A DNA stretch of 12,622 bases, taken from NCBI GenBank assembly GCA_902464115.1, contig CABQIF010000059.1, forward strand, positions 1-12,622, written 5' to 3'. Both the position numbers and the translations under genes were made by a program. Origin of the DNA: an uncultured Ruminococcus sp. (GTDB taxonomy: Bacteria > Bacillota > Clostridia > Oscillospirales > Ruminococcaceae). Below the pieces are notes generated by a model. The model searched no databases, had not been told where the DNA came from, and worked only from the letters and a program-made list of their open reading frames with translations. The number at the start of each line of letters is the position of its first letter. Positions within the stretch are counted from its first letter, which is position 1. Shown one piece after another: positions 6,736 through 12,622 of the stretch.

Positions 6736-7630
6736 TGGCTTAAAGTATTTGGCCAAACAAGGAGTGGAAAATATCTGGAAAAACCGAATGATGGCGTTTG
6801 CATCATTTTGTGTGCTTCTGGTTTCTCTGCTTCTGGTTGGTGTTGCAACGCTGTTCTATATGAACATCTCCTCGATGATGGGCGGTATTGAAAATAAAAA
6901 TGAAATCATTGTTTATTTGGATGAAAATACCACACAAGAAGAGATCAGCGTCCTGAAAGGACAGCTGAGCCAGATTGACAACATCGCAGAGGTCAATTTT
7001 TATTCCAAGGAAGAATCATTTGAAGACTTGAAAAACAGCATGGACGGGTACGAAATGCTCTTCGATTCGCTTGGAGACGACAATCCTTTGGTCGATGCTT
7101 ATCGCCTGCGGGTGAAGAATATCGACCAGATTGCAGATACCATTGTCCAGATTGAATCTCTGGATCATATCTATTCCATACGAGCACCGATGGATTTTGT
7201 CAATCTGTTGATGGAACTGCGGCGAATCATTACAATTGTGTGCAGCGTCATTATCGTTGCATTGATTGTAATCTCGCTGGTCATCATTGCAAATACCACA
7301 AAAGCAAGTGTATTTGCAAGACGTTCCGAGATTCAGATCATGAAATATGTTGGTGCGACCAATGCATTCATTCGGATTCCTTTTTTCGTAGAAGGCATGG
7401 TGACAGGATTTTTGGCTGGCTGTGTGGCGTTTGTCATCACGTGGGTCAGCTATGATTCCCTGGTCAATCTTGTGACGAATCAGACGGATTTTGTTTCTGT
7501 CATCGGCAAAGGCAGCATCATGTCATTCGGACAAGTTGCCGGAGTCGTTGCCCTTGCCTATATTGGCAGCGGTGTGCTGTTTGGTGCACTCGGCAGCGTC
7601 TTATCTATGAGAAAACATCTGAATGTCTAA
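6725..7630 (+). CDS. ftsX: Cell-division permease FtsX
   Basis: A membrane protein of 301 residues, the partner of FtsE. Hydrophobic segments fit the four-helix FtsX topology: TM1 at about 23-46, a large extracellular loop at about 47-167 (the expected docking site for the hydrolase), TM2 at about 168-190, TM3 at about 218-242 and TM4 at about 268-292. The conserved cytoplasmic segment RRSEIQIMKYVGATNAFIR at 199-217, which contacts FtsE, is clear. GGAGG (6709-6713) lies 11 bases before the ATG inside the ftsE end. It is not itself an active transporter in characterised systems; it transmits ATP-driven motion across the membrane. The next gene follows within 16 bases and encodes an exported coiled-coil hydrolase, the expected partner. 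Confidence 0.96.
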   Translation: MKVSGLKYLAKQGVENIWKNRMMAFASFCVLLVSLLLVGVATLFYMNISSMMGGIENKNEIIVYLDENTTQEEISVLKGQLSQIDNIAEVNFYSKEESFEDLKNSMDGYEMLFDSLGDDNPLVDAYRLRVKNIDQIADTIVQIESLDHIYSIRAPMDFVNLLMELRRIITIVCSVIIVALIVISLVIIANTTKASVFARRSEIQIMKYVGATNAFIRIPFFVEGMVTGFLAGCVAFVITWVSYDSLVNLVTNQTDFVSVIGKGSIMSFGQVAGVVALAYIGSGVLFGALGSVLSMRKHLNV

Positions 7631-7637
7631 AAGGAGG
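7631..7637 (+). promoter_or_regulatory. Ribosome-binding site that fixes the M23 peptidase start
   Basis: AAGGAGG lies immediately after the ftsX stop and 9 bases before the ATG at 7647. An in-frame ATG at 7623 lies upstream of this site, inside ftsX, and is therefore rejected as the start. Confidence 0.9.
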
Positions 7638-7646
7638 AAACAGTAT

Positions 7647-9317
7647 ATGATGCGTTTAAAAGGAATGAAGCGGTTTCTGTCGGTTGTCCTGTGTGCAGCA
7701 ATTTTGACCGGCGGCGTTTATAGCGGAGCAGGCGTTGTAAGATCTGTTCCAGTTTCCGCAATGACGCTGGCAGAATTGCAGACGGAAAAACAGGCAAATG
7801 CAGACAAGATTGCAAAGATGCAAAAGGAATTGGATGACCTGGGCAGCAACCAGCAGGAACAGGCAGACTTCCAGAAGACTTTGGAAGAAAAGATTTCTTT
7901 GCAGCAGTCGAATTTGCAGATCGTCGATGAGGAACTGACTCGTCTGGAAGACGCAATTACCGACAAAGAACAGGAAATTTGCGATTTGAAGAATGAGGTT
8001 GCTGCACTGGATGCAGAAATCTCAAACGGTTTGGAAGAATTTAAGCAGCGGCTACGGGCCATGTATGTACAGGGCAACGACAGCTTAGCGTCTGCTTTGG
8101 TTGGTTCAACCGACTTTTACGACTTGCTTTCCAAGTATGACCTGATGTCACGGGTTGCAAAGCATGACAATGAATTGGTTTCCAATCTGAAGGAAAAGCT
8201 GGAAACCTGCCAGCAGAAGCAGCAGTCTTTGGAAGAAGAAAAGAATGCACTGGCAGAACAGAAAGCATCTGAAAAGCAGAAGAAAGAAGAATTTTCTGCT
8301 GCATTGGAACAGCTTCAGGATGATTATGCCATGTCAACCGATGAATCCATTCGGTCAGCAGTGGATGAACATCACGACCATGAAGATGATGCATCCAATC
8401 CGGACAGCGTTGTAAGAGATGCAGAATCGCAGCAGATTCAGGCAGAAATTCGGAAGTCGCAGGAGGCAGCTCGTGCAACTGCAACGACTACGACCACCAC
8501 TACAACGACAACCGAAGAAACAACGACGACCACAACGACAGAAGAAGCATTTGACGTTGTAGAAACCACTGCGGAAGAAACCACAGAGGAAACTACAACT
8601 ACAACCACAACGGAAGATCCGTGGTCAGCAGAAGATTGGGAAACCACGACCACCGAAGAAACGACTACCACGACAGAGCCGGAAGTGACAACCATTCCGT
8701 ATGAAGCGGTAGAAACAACAACTTACTGGGAAGAAACCACTACCACAACGGAAACGACCGAAGCAATTGAAACGGAACCAGTCGTGGAAGAAACAACCAC
8801 CACGACCACAACGGCAGAAGTAACCACTGCTCCGGAAACGACCACCACCCCAGAAACCACAACGACCATTGCAACCACTGCTGCTCCATATAATGAATCG
8901 CAGTTTGCATGGCCAGTTCCGGGATTCTATTATATCTCCAGTGGTTATGGTCCACGTTGGGACAGCACACACGGTGGGATTGATATTGCAGGCGGCGGCA
9001 TTAGCGGTGCATCCGTTGTTGCATCCAGAAGTGGTACTGTAATTTATGTCAGCAATACCTGCACCCATAACTATGGGAAGGATTCCAGCTGCGGATGTGG
9101 CGGCGGCTACGGCAACTACTGCATCATTGAACACGATGGTACATATTCCACTGTATACGGTCATATGGCATCTCTGAACGTGTCCTATGGACAGCATGTA
9201 AATCAGGGCGATGTGATTGGCTATGTTGGTTCTACTGGTTGGTCAACCGGTTACCATCTGCACTTTGAAATCCGTGTCAACGGCAGCAGAGTCGACCCAA
9301 CAGGGTATCTTTACTAA
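7647..9317 (+). CDS. Exported coiled-coil, Thr/Glu-linker M23 (LytM) endopeptidase, likely FtsEX effector
   Basis: A protein of 556 residues from the ATG at 7647. A signal peptide has basic residues at 3-9, a hydrophobic core at about 10-31 and a probable cut after SVPVSA (38). A coiled coil spans about 40-228. It contains RLRAMYVQGNDSLASAL (135-151) and DFYDLLSKYDLMSRV (156-170), the patterns found in PcsB/CwlO/EnvC-type coils that bind FtsX. A Thr/Glu-rich linker covers about 278-411. The C-terminal M23 domain (about 418-556) has every catalytic position: zinc ligands H442, D446 (HGGID) and H539, with H506 (GHM) and H537 (HLH) as catalytic His. It should cut peptidoglycan cross-links. An insert with C472, C482, C484 and C492 lies between the first and second motifs. 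E. coli EnvC has a degenerate LytM domain; this one appears active. A terminator follows the gene. The FtsEX partnership is inferred from operon and domain content. Confidence 0.93.
   Translation: MMRLKGMKRFLSVVLCAAILTGGVYSGAGVVRSVPVSAMTLAELQTEKQANADKIAKMQKELDDLGSNQQEQADFQKTLEEKISLQQSNLQIVDEELTRLEDAITDKEQEICDLKNEVAALDAEISNGLEEFKQRLRAMYVQGNDSLASALVGSTDFYDLLSKYDLMSRVAKHDNELVSNLKEKLETCQQKQQSLEEEKNALAEQKASEKQKKEEFSAALEQLQDDYAMSTDESIRSAVDEHHDHEDDASNPDSVVRDAESQQIQAEIRKSQEAARATATTTTTTTTTTEETTTTTTTEEAFDVVETTAEETTEETTTTTTTEDPWSAEDWETTTTEETTTTTEPEVTTIPYEAVETTTYWEETTTTTETTEAIETEPVVEETTTTTTTAEVTTAPETTTTPETTTTIATTAAPYNESQFAWPVPGFYYISSGYGPRWDSTHGGIDIAGGGISGASVVASRSGTVIYVSNTCTHNYGKDSSCGCGGGYGNYCIIEHDGTYSTVYGHMASLNVSYGQHVNQGDVIGYVGSTGWSTGYHLHFEIRVNGSRVDPTGYLY
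8478..8879 (+). repeat. Low-complexity tract encoding a Thr/Glu linker
   Basis: About 134 codons of which roughly 70 are Thr, in runs broken by Glu-Glu and single hydrophobic or Trp residues. All four Thr codons are mixed (ACG, ACT, ACC, ACA), so this is not a simple DNA microsatellite; selection appears to act on the protein. The antisense strand has a spurious Val/Ser-rich open frame here. Confidence 0.9.
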
Positions 9318-9362
9318 AAATTACAGAAGAAAAAACGGTATTTGGAATAGCATATGAATCAG

Positions 9363-9405
9363 ACAGAGCAGGGGGACTGGGGACAGTTTCGCTGCTCTGT
9401 TTTTT
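9363..9405 (+). terminator. Intrinsic terminator between the M23 and S41 peptidase genes
   Basis: ACAGAGCAG (9363-9371) pairs perfectly with CTGCTCTGT (9392-9400), followed by T9401-T9405. The 20-base loop contains a small ACTG/CAGT inner stem. The structure ends one base before the S41 ribosome site (GAAAGGA, 9407-9413), so read-through or regulated termination may set S41 expression. Confidence 0.85.
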
Positions 9406-9422
9406 AGAAAGGAATCCACAAC

Positions 9423-10610
9423 ATGCAAAAACGTACTTTTTTCAAGCGGCTGTTTGTAGGGTTGCTGCTGGCAACCATCGTTTGTATGGGCGTTGTGATC
9501 TATCGGCTACAAGCAAGCCTGCATGCAGTGCAAACCGCACTGGGCGACAATCAGCGAATCAGTGTGTTGGAACAGGCAGTTTCGGACAATTATTATGAAT
9601 CGGTCGATGATTCCAAGCTGATGGATGGTGCATTGAAAGGCTATATCAGTGCACTGGATGACCCCTATTCTGGCTATCTGACCAATGAAGAATACCACCA
9701 GTGGCAGAGCAATGAAGCTGGCGTTTCCGTTGGAATCGGGGTGACGGTCACTTTAACTGAGGATGAAAGCGGTTTGAAGATTGTTTCTGTTGAAAATCCA
9801 TCGCCAGCAAAACTGGCAGGCTTACAGGAGGATGATGTGATCACAGCTGTAGACGGGGAAACGGTTGCCGATTTGGGCTATCAGGAGGCAGTCAGTCATG
9901 TGCGTGGGGAAGCAGATACCAGCGTAGAACTGACGATTCAACGTGGAAAAACCGAACTGAAAAAGACGGTTCAGCGGCAGGAAATGCAAGTTACATCTGC
10001 TTATGGAACGATGCTGGAAAACAAAATCGGATATATTCGCATTGCCTCTTTTAAAGAAAATACCGTGGAACAGTTCCAGAATGCATTGAATCAACTGTTG
10101 AAACAAGGTGCAAAAGGACTGGTGTTTGACGTTCGGGAGGATGGCGGCGGACTGGTTGCTGCCCTTGAAAAGATTGTAGACCCGTTGCTTCCGGCTGGAG
10201 ATATTGCAACGGCAACCTATCAGGATGGAACTACAAAAGTTTTGGTGCATTCAGATGCAAACGAATTGAACTTGCCTATGATGGTGTTGGTCAATGGAAA
10301 TACTGCCAGTGCAGCAGAATTGTTTACCGCTTCGCTGAAAGACTTCGGAAAGGCGGAAGTTATCGGCGAGCAGACATTCGGAAAGGGCATCATGCAGAAT
10401 ACATTTGAACTGCCAGACGGCGGAGCAGTGACCTTGACGGTTGCCACTTATCAGACCACAAAGGGCGAATGCTATCATGGCGTTGGAATTACGCCGGATG
10501 TCATCATGGAAGAAGATTATGAAAAGGTAGACTTCGACCACCCAAATCCAGAACAGGATGCACAGTTGAAACAGGCGATGGAACTGCTGCAAAGCAAAAT
10601 CAGCAGCTAA
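9423..10610 (+). CDS. Membrane-anchored S41 C-terminal processing peptidase (CtpA/CtpB-like)
   Basis: A protein of 395 residues. It has one N-terminal membrane helix or uncleaved signal (about 10-27), a tail-interaction region (about 45-95), a PDZ domain (about 98-185, with GIGVTV and the ENPSPAKLAGLQEDDVI segment) and an S41 protease core (about 195-362). The catalytic Ser is S296 in NGNTASAAE and the general-base Lys is K321 in GEQTFGKG; Gln325 follows at the usual spacing. The core ends with YHGVGITPDV (351-360), typical of the family. The protease domain should lie outside the membrane, where the family trims exported or wall-associated proteins. GAAAGGA (9407-9413) lies 9 bases before the ATG. 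In B. subtilis ctpB lies beside ftsEX, so the neighbourhood is conserved; whether it cleaves the M23 protein is speculation. A terminator follows. Confidence 0.94.
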   Translation: MQKRTFFKRLFVGLLLATIVCMGVVIYRLQASLHAVQTALGDNQRISVLEQAVSDNYYESVDDSKLMDGALKGYISALDDPYSGYLTNEEYHQWQSNEAGVSVGIGVTVTLTEDESGLKIVSVENPSPAKLAGLQEDDVITAVDGETVADLGYQEAVSHVRGEADTSVELTIQRGKTELKKTVQRQEMQVTSAYGTMLENKIGYIRIASFKENTVEQFQNALNQLLKQGAKGLVFDVREDGGGLVAALEKIVDPLLPAGDIATATYQDGTTKVLVHSDANELNLPMMVLVNGNTASAAELFTASLKDFGKAEVIGEQTFGKGIMQNTFELPDGGAVTLTVATYQTTKGECYHGVGITPDVIMEEDYEKVDFDHPNPEQDAQLKQAMELLQSKISS

Positions 10611-10625
10611 TTGAAAAGAACTGTG

Positions 10626-10654
10626 TTGACTGAACTTGGAAAAATTGCTAGAAT
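10626..10654 (+). promoter_or_regulatory. Strong promoter directly upstream of a terminator
   Basis: TTGACT (10626-10631), a 17-base spacer and TAGAAT (10649-10654) with a TG at 10646-10647 give both a near-consensus -35 and an extended -10. The start is predicted at about 10661, at the base of the terminator stem, so the predicted transcript is only about 46 bases. Confidence 0.65.
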
Positions 10655-10659
10655 ATCAG

Positions 10660-10706
10660 AAATCCCCCTTGCTGGAACGAAAATCGTTTCGGGAAGGGGG
10701 ATTTTT
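10660..10706 (+). terminator. Strong intrinsic terminator after the S41 gene
   Basis: AAATCCCCCTT (10660-10670) pairs perfectly with AAGGGGGATTT (10694-10704) and the T-run reaches 10706. The loop holds an inner AACGA/TCGTT stem (10676-10680 and 10684-10688). It should end transcription from S41 and from the promoter at 10626-10654. Confidence 0.92.
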
Positions 10707-10738
10707 ATGAATAAATTGTAAAATACAGGGACAGTGCC

Positions 10739-10767
10739 TTGACACAACTGTATCTACTGTGTATACT
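10739..10767 (+). promoter_or_regulatory. Sigma-A promoter for the GntR-ABC operon
   Basis: A perfect TTGACA (10739-10744), a 17-base spacer and TATACT (10762-10767). The spacer and -10 box are filled with ACTGT repeats that continue into a palindrome, so regulator binding would occlude RNA polymerase. Confidence 0.88.
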
Positions 10768-10785
10768 GTATATATACAGTAGATA
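10747..10785 (+). promoter_or_regulatory. Operator with phased ACTGT repeats and a palindrome
   Basis: ACTGT occurs at 10747, 10756 and 10765, exactly 9 bases apart, with the inverted half ACAGT at 10776-10780. ACTGTATATATACAGT (10765-10780) is a perfect 16-base palindrome. A second perfect inverted repeat pairs TATCTACTGT (10751-10760) with ACAGTAGATA (10776-10785). The array spans the promoter spacer, the -10 box, the start site and the edge of the ribosome site. The adjacent GntR protein is the likely binder. Confidence 0.75.
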
Positions 10786-10791
10786 AGGAGG
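10785..10791 (+). promoter_or_regulatory. Ribosome-binding site that fixes the GntR start
   Basis: AAGGAGG lies 7 bases before the ATG at 10799. A second in-frame ATG at 10793 is only 1 base away, too close for initiation. Confidence 0.85.
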
Positions 10792-10798
10792 AATGCAT

Positions 10799-11197
10799 AT
10801 GCAGCTGATGATTCGCAACAATACTGCCGCTCCAATTTATCAGCAAATTTATCAGCAAATCAAAGAACAGATCATCAATGGAACACTGAAGGAAGATACG
10901 ATGCTGCCATCCATTCGCAGTCTGGCGAAAGAATTGCGGATTAGTATTATTACCACGAAACGAGCTTATGAAGAACTGGAACGGGATGGATTTGTCTATA
11001 CCATTGCCGGAAAAGGTGTTTTTGTCGCACGAAAAAATACAGAAGTCCTGCGGGAAGAGTGGCTGCGACAGATTGAATCGCACATGGAAGCGATTGCAAC
11101 ACTGGCAAAGGGCTGCGGACTTTCCAAAGCGGACTTACAGGAAATGTTGAATATGATTTATGAGGAGGATACATCATGCAATACGCCATCGAAATAA
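10799..11197 (+). CDS. GntR-family regulator, YtrA subfamily
   Basis: A protein of 132 residues from the ATG at 10799. The N-terminus MQLMIRNNTAAPIYQQIYQQ and the winged helix-turn-helix (about 10-78), with LPSIRSLAKELRISIITTKRAYEELERDGF, are typical of GntR. The short C-terminal tail (about 79-132) has no large effector domain, which is the mark of the small YtrA subfamily, whose members normally repress an adjacent ABC transporter operon. It overlaps the ATPase gene by 22 bases, indicating coupling. The promoter carries an obvious operator array, so autoregulation is likely. In B. subtilis, YtrA responds to lipid II-binding antibiotics; the signal sensed here is unknown. The last residues (about 120-132) are read from DNA that also holds the ATPase ribosome site and start. 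Confidence 0.92.
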   Translation: MQLMIRNNTAAPIYQQIYQQIKEQIINGTLKEDTMLPSIRSLAKELRISIITTKRAYEELERDGFVYTIAGKGVFVARKNTEVLREEWLRQIESHMEAIATLAKGCGLSKADLQEMLNMIYEEDTSCNTPSK

Positions 11198-12030
11198 AAA
11201 ATCTCTGCAAACAATATCCGAAATTTGCACTGAAATCTGTCAGCTTTACGCTGCCAATGGGCTATATTATGGGCTTTATCGGAGAGAACGGAGCAGGAAA
11301 AACAACTGTTATGAAGTCCATGCTGCACTTAGTACGTCCAGACAGCGGAACGGTTCTGCTGCTCGGACAGGATGCCACAAAGGAAAATGCAGCGTTGAAA
11401 CAGCAAATTGGTGTGGTATTGGATACTGCAAACTTTCCACAAAGTTTCACCACGCAGGATGTGCATCAGATGTTGAAACGGGTCTATTCCAATTGGGACG
11501 GGGCACTGTATCAACAGTATCTGGAACAATTTCAATTGCCGGAAAAGAAAAAGTTCAAGGAATTTTCCATGGGTATGAAGAAAAAGTTAGCTGTGGCAGC
11601 TGCTCTTGCCCATCATCCAAAGCTATTGATTTTGGATGAAGTAACCGCAGGATTAGACCCGATGGTGCGAGAGGAAATTTTAGATGTTTTTCGGGATTTT
11701 GTCAGCGATGGAGAGCATTCCATTTTGATTTCTTCCCATATCATCAGTGACTTGGAAAAAATCTGCGATTACATCACATTTCTGCATGAGGGAACGGTAC
11801 TGTTCAGCATGGGACGGGATACCCTGCTGGATACCTATTGCATGGTACAGTGTACGGCGGAAGATGCAGAAGCACTCATGCCGGAGACAATCTGCGGCAG
11901 ACGGGAAACGCCGTATCATGTGGAACTGCTCTGTAAACGGGATTTGCTGCCATCTGCATTTGAAGCAGAACCGGCAAACATCGAAGATATTATGGTTTTC
12001 CTGACAAAGTATGCAGTAGGGGGCGAATAA
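11176..12030 (+). CDS. ABC transporter ATP-binding protein (YtrB/BcrA-like)
   Basis: A protein of 284 residues. Walker A GENGAGKT is at 36-43, Walker B LLILDE at 150-155, the D-loop AGLD at 158-161 and the switch His at 188. The signature reads FSMGM (130-134) rather than LSGGQ, and the Q-loop position has VVLDTANF with Asp in place of Gln; both are common in single-domain ATPases that partner ABC-2 exporters. The C-terminal 80 residues form an accessory domain typical of the drug-export type. GAGGAGG (11162-11168) lies 7 bases before the ATG, inside the gntR end. The permease gene starts 1 base after the stop. The likely role is energising export of, or protection from, an envelope-active compound; the substrate cannot be told from sequence. 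Confidence 0.93.
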   Translation: MQYAIEIKNLCKQYPKFALKSVSFTLPMGYIMGFIGENGAGKTTVMKSMLHLVRPDSGTVLLLGQDATKENAALKQQIGVVLDTANFPQSFTTQDVHQMLKRVYSNWDGALYQQYLEQFQLPEKKKFKEFSMGMKKKLAVAAALAHHPKLLILDEVTAGLDPMVREEILDVFRDFVSDGEHSILISSHIISDLEKICDYITFLHEGTVLFSMGRDTLLDTYCMVQCTAEDAEALMPETICGRRETPYHVELLCKRDLLPSAFEAEPANIEDIMVFLTKYAVGGE

Positions 12031-12031
12031 A

Positions 12032-12622
12032 ATGCAGACACTGCTATGGTATCGGTTTCAGACGATCTGGAAACAGATGAAAGTGGTTCTTATTTGTATG
12101 GGTGTGCTTGCCGGAGCGGTGCAGCTGTTCGCTTTGATTGGCGGAGCAGCTGCATGGGAAGCAGGTTCTTTTTTCTTTGGCTTTGCAGTTGCATTTCTTT
12201 CCATCTATGCTTCCATGCTGCCAATTTTTGTTTTGCAGGTGGAAGAACAGGAAAAAAATACAGATTTGTTGCTGACCCTGCCACTCACTCGGAAACAAGT
12301 GGCTCTGGGCAATTATGTTTTAACCTGGGTTTGTGCGGCAATCATGGGCGGCTATGCATTGCTGTTAGCGATTGCCCTGCAGGGAATATGGGGAATTGTT
12401 GCAGTTGCAATGGGCATTGTTTTGCTGGTAAATACAATTTATCTGCCACTGTTTGTGTATTTCGGCAGCCAGAAAGCAGTGATTTTTGTGCTGCTGCTAA
12501 TGGTCTTGGGCGGTAGCAGTTTGTCTGCCAATGTAGAACAGTTGGAAACATACATTGAAACTTGCATACTTGCAACTGGTACGCTCACAGCTTGGATCAT
12601 TGGAATTGGTGCAGGGTTGTTC
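12032..12622 (+). CDS. ABC-2 type permease, N-terminal part (runs off the window)
   Basis: The frame starting at the ATG at 12032 stays open for 197 codons to the window edge, so it has no stop here. The translation MQTLLWYRFQTIWKQMK is followed by membrane-like stretches at about 18-40, 47-69, 94-117, 120-145, 148-164 and 178-197. Between the second and third, LLLTLPLTRKQVALGNYV (79-96) matches the cytoplasmic coupling segment of ABC-2 exporter permeases. GTAGGGGGCG (12016-12025) provides a ribosome site 6 bases away. It is the membrane partner of the ATPase one base upstream. A different open frame at 12046-12516 on the same strand yields a Cys-rich, non-membrane-like product and is a shadow. 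Confidence 0.88.
   Translation, partial: MQTLLWYRFQTIWKQMKVVLICMGVLAGAVQLFALIGGAAAWEAGSFFFGFAVAFLSIYASMLPIFVLQVEEQEKNTDLLLTLPLTRKQVALGNYVLTWVCAAIMGGYALLLAIALQGIWGIVAVAMGIVLLVNTIYLPLFVYFGSQKAVIFVLLLMVLGGSSLSANVEQLETYIETCILATGTLTAWIIGIGAGLF

Noticed and set aside
8438..8695. Minus-strand open frame rich in Val and Ser
   Set aside because: It is the antisense of the Thr-rich linker (Thr codons read backwards give Val, Ser, Gly, Cys). It has no plausible role and lies inside a well-supported gene.
8478..8879. CRISPR or tandem DNA repeat
   Set aside because: There are no constant repeat units or spacers. The repetitiveness is in the protein, with varied codons.
10707..10721. Four-codon leader peptide (ATG AAT AAA TTG TAA) after the terminator
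   Set aside because: Its AAGGGGG site is locked in the terminator stem and it lacks regulatory codons; most likely chance.
12046..12516. Plus-strand open frame giving a Cys-rich 156-residue product
   Set aside because: It is out of frame with the permease that starts at 12032, has no ribosome site, and its composition is not protein-like.

Overview
The window looks like chromosomal core-genome DNA from a low-to-mid GC Firmicute, most likely a Ruminococcus-like member of the Oscillospiraceae. This is inferred from AAGGAGG-type ribosome sites, consensus sigma-A promoters, the gene order ftsE-ftsX-M23 peptidase-S41 peptidase, and a secreted protein with a very long Thr/Glu linker of the kind seen in ruminococcal exported proteins. 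No mobile element, CRISPR array, tRNA or rRNA was seen.

Layout. (1) Positions 1-256, minus strand: rpmG (zinc-type L33) followed by the 5' end of secE, driven by a consensus promoter at 390-418. (2) Positions 489-4693, plus strand: ddl, murI, a DUF1934 gene (TTG start, missed by ATG-only calling) and argS, tightly spaced behind a promoter at 489-517. This pairs two peptidoglycan-precursor enzymes (D-Glu and D-Ala-D-Ala supply) with a tRNA synthetase. (3) Positions 4909-9317: a CdaR/PucR-like regulator, ftsE, ftsX and an exported coiled-coil/M23 peptidase. The last three are read as an FtsEX complex with its cognate wall hydrolase, which here keeps every M23 catalytic residue. (4) Positions 9423-10610: a membrane-anchored S41 (CtpA-like) protease, lying directly behind an intrinsic terminator. 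(5) Positions 10739-12622: a YtrA-type GntR regulator with a repeat-rich operator over its promoter, an ABC ATPase, and the beginning of an ABC-2 permease that runs off the window.

The common theme is the cell envelope: precursor synthesis, division-associated wall hydrolysis, exported proteolysis, and a possible envelope-stress or antibiotic-responsive ABC exporter.

No wholly new system is evident. The parts most worth a second look are regulatory. They are a strong promoter that fires straight into a terminator (10626-10706), terminator-like hairpins at the start of the rpmG transcript (349-386), the terminator abutting the S41 ribosome site (9363-9405), the 9-bp-phased ACTGT operator (10747-10785), and a perfect palindrome near the regulator promoter (4831-4845). 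On the protein side, the FtsEX-linked M23 enzyme with its Thr/Glu linker and Cys-rich insert stands out.
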